NCBI GenBank assembly: GCA_018052735.1
Contig: JAGPMT010000003.1
Coordinates: 109,057-173,056, forward strand
Direction of reading: 5' to 3'
Length of the DNA stretch: 64,000 bases
From: Phycisphaerae bacterium
GTDB taxonomy: Bacteria; Planctomycetota; Phycisphaerae; Sedimentisphaerales; Anaerohalosphaeraceae
Positions 63,780-64,000 of this stretch are shown here, piece by piece. Below the pieces are notes generated by a model. It saw nothing but the letters and a program-made list of their open reading frames with translations. It was not told where the DNA came from and made no database searches. The translations under genes were made by a program, and so were the position numbers. Every line of letters begins with the position of its first letter. The stretch's first letter is position 1.

Positions 63780-64000
63780 ATGTCAAAGGCAGCAGGCGGC
63801 ATAGGACTCATGCGAAGCCAGCCGGCGATGAGGAAGTTACTGCTCGGGACTTGTCCTTGTATCGGCGGGGCCGTGTATTATTTTGGCTGGCGTTCGCTGG
63901 CAATGATTTTGTTCTGCTGTGCGGTGGGTTTCTTCTGCGAGTGGCTGTTCTGCCGCCGCCGAAAAGAACCCGTTACCGAAGCCGTCTTTGTAACAGCGGG
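63780..64000 (+). CDS. RnfD/NqrB-like membrane subunit, N-terminal part
   Basis: The frame opens at ATG 63780 and runs to the window edge (73 codons visible). It begins with a charged start, then a hydrophobic helix (GGAVYYFGWRSLAMILFCCAVGFFCEWLF) and the stretch KEPVTEAVFVTAG. This resembles the N-terminal region of RnfD/NqrB (helix, then a PVTEA-type motif before the next helices). The Rnf/Nqr complex would couple ferredoxin or NADH oxidation to ion pumping and could supply electrons to the oxygen-reducing enzymes upstream (inference). Confidence 0.75.
   Translation, partial: MSKAAGGIGLMRSQPAMRKLLLGTCPCIGGAVYYFGWRSLAMILFCCAVGFFCEWLFCRRRKEPVTEAVFVTA

Overview
The window looks like the chromosome of an anaerobic, plant-polysaccharide-degrading member of the Planctomycetota, most plausibly a Phycisphaerae/Sedimentisphaerales-type bacterium. 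This is an inference from gene content. The supporting features are many exported glycosidases and lyases for rhamnogalacturonan, a planctomycete-style type II secretion locus, a divergent ribosomal protein L34 gene standing alone, and a block of oxygen-detoxifying enzymes typical of obligate anaerobes (rubrerythrin, flavodiiron protein, superoxide reductase, an Rnf/Nqr subunit). No phage, insertion sequence, CRISPR array or rRNA was seen. One tRNA (Pro, anticodon TGG) is present.

Layout. Positions 1-11001 (+) form a rhamnose/rhamnogalacturonan block: the end of a glycoside hydrolase, a GH78 alpha-L-rhamnosidase lipoprotein, a sodium/solute symporter, L-rhamnose mutarotase, a DUF5703/GH95-like protein, the RhaT permease and a URO-D-fold protein of unknown substrate. 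Positions 11159-12470 (-) encode a ketopantoate-reductase-like enzyme and an ABM-family monooxygenase. Positions 12848-21095 (+) are mostly housekeeping: a NagD-type HAD phosphatase, a small membrane protein coupled to DNA polymerase I, a TPR protein, ribosomal protein S20 and RNase R. Positions 21334-25919 (+) return to pectin with two tandem PL11 rhamnogalacturonan lyases and a GH43 enzyme.

Positions 25925-28603 (-) are a coupled operon of a GAF-SpoIIE phosphatase, cytidylate kinase and a PlsC acyltransferase. Positions 28760-34991 hold a ClC transporter, a nitroreductase, a zinc ribbon, L34, a membrane protein, a YhaM-type exoribonuclease, MurA and a CPBP protease. Positions 35148-37555 hold an orphan pilin, a STAS/HATPase pair and a MipA-like outer-membrane protein. 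Positions 37810-41652 complete pectin use: a GH105-DUF4861 fusion, KduI and KduD.

Positions 41932-54127 are a type II secretion operon in the order E-F-G-H-I-J-K-L-M-C(-like)-D. Nearly every junction overlaps by four bases, and the secretin is greatly enlarged. A convergent gene encodes a 1083-residue coiled-coil protein. After a gene-poor 0.9-kb stretch come tRNA-Pro, queE, a PerR-type regulator and an oxidative-stress/iron island (rubrerythrin, lipoprotein thiol peroxidase, flavodiiron protein, desulfoferrodoxin, ferritin, ferritin-like protein). The window ends inside an RnfD/NqrB-like gene.

How it fits together (inference). Secreted PL11 lyases, GH78, GH43 and GH105 would dismantle rhamnogalacturonan. 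Rhamnose would enter through RhaT or the SSS symporter and be anomerised by RhaM, and unsaturated galacturonate would pass through GH105, KduI and KduD to 2-keto-3-deoxygluconate. RhaA, RhaB and RhaD are not in the window. The type II system is a natural export route for such enzymes.
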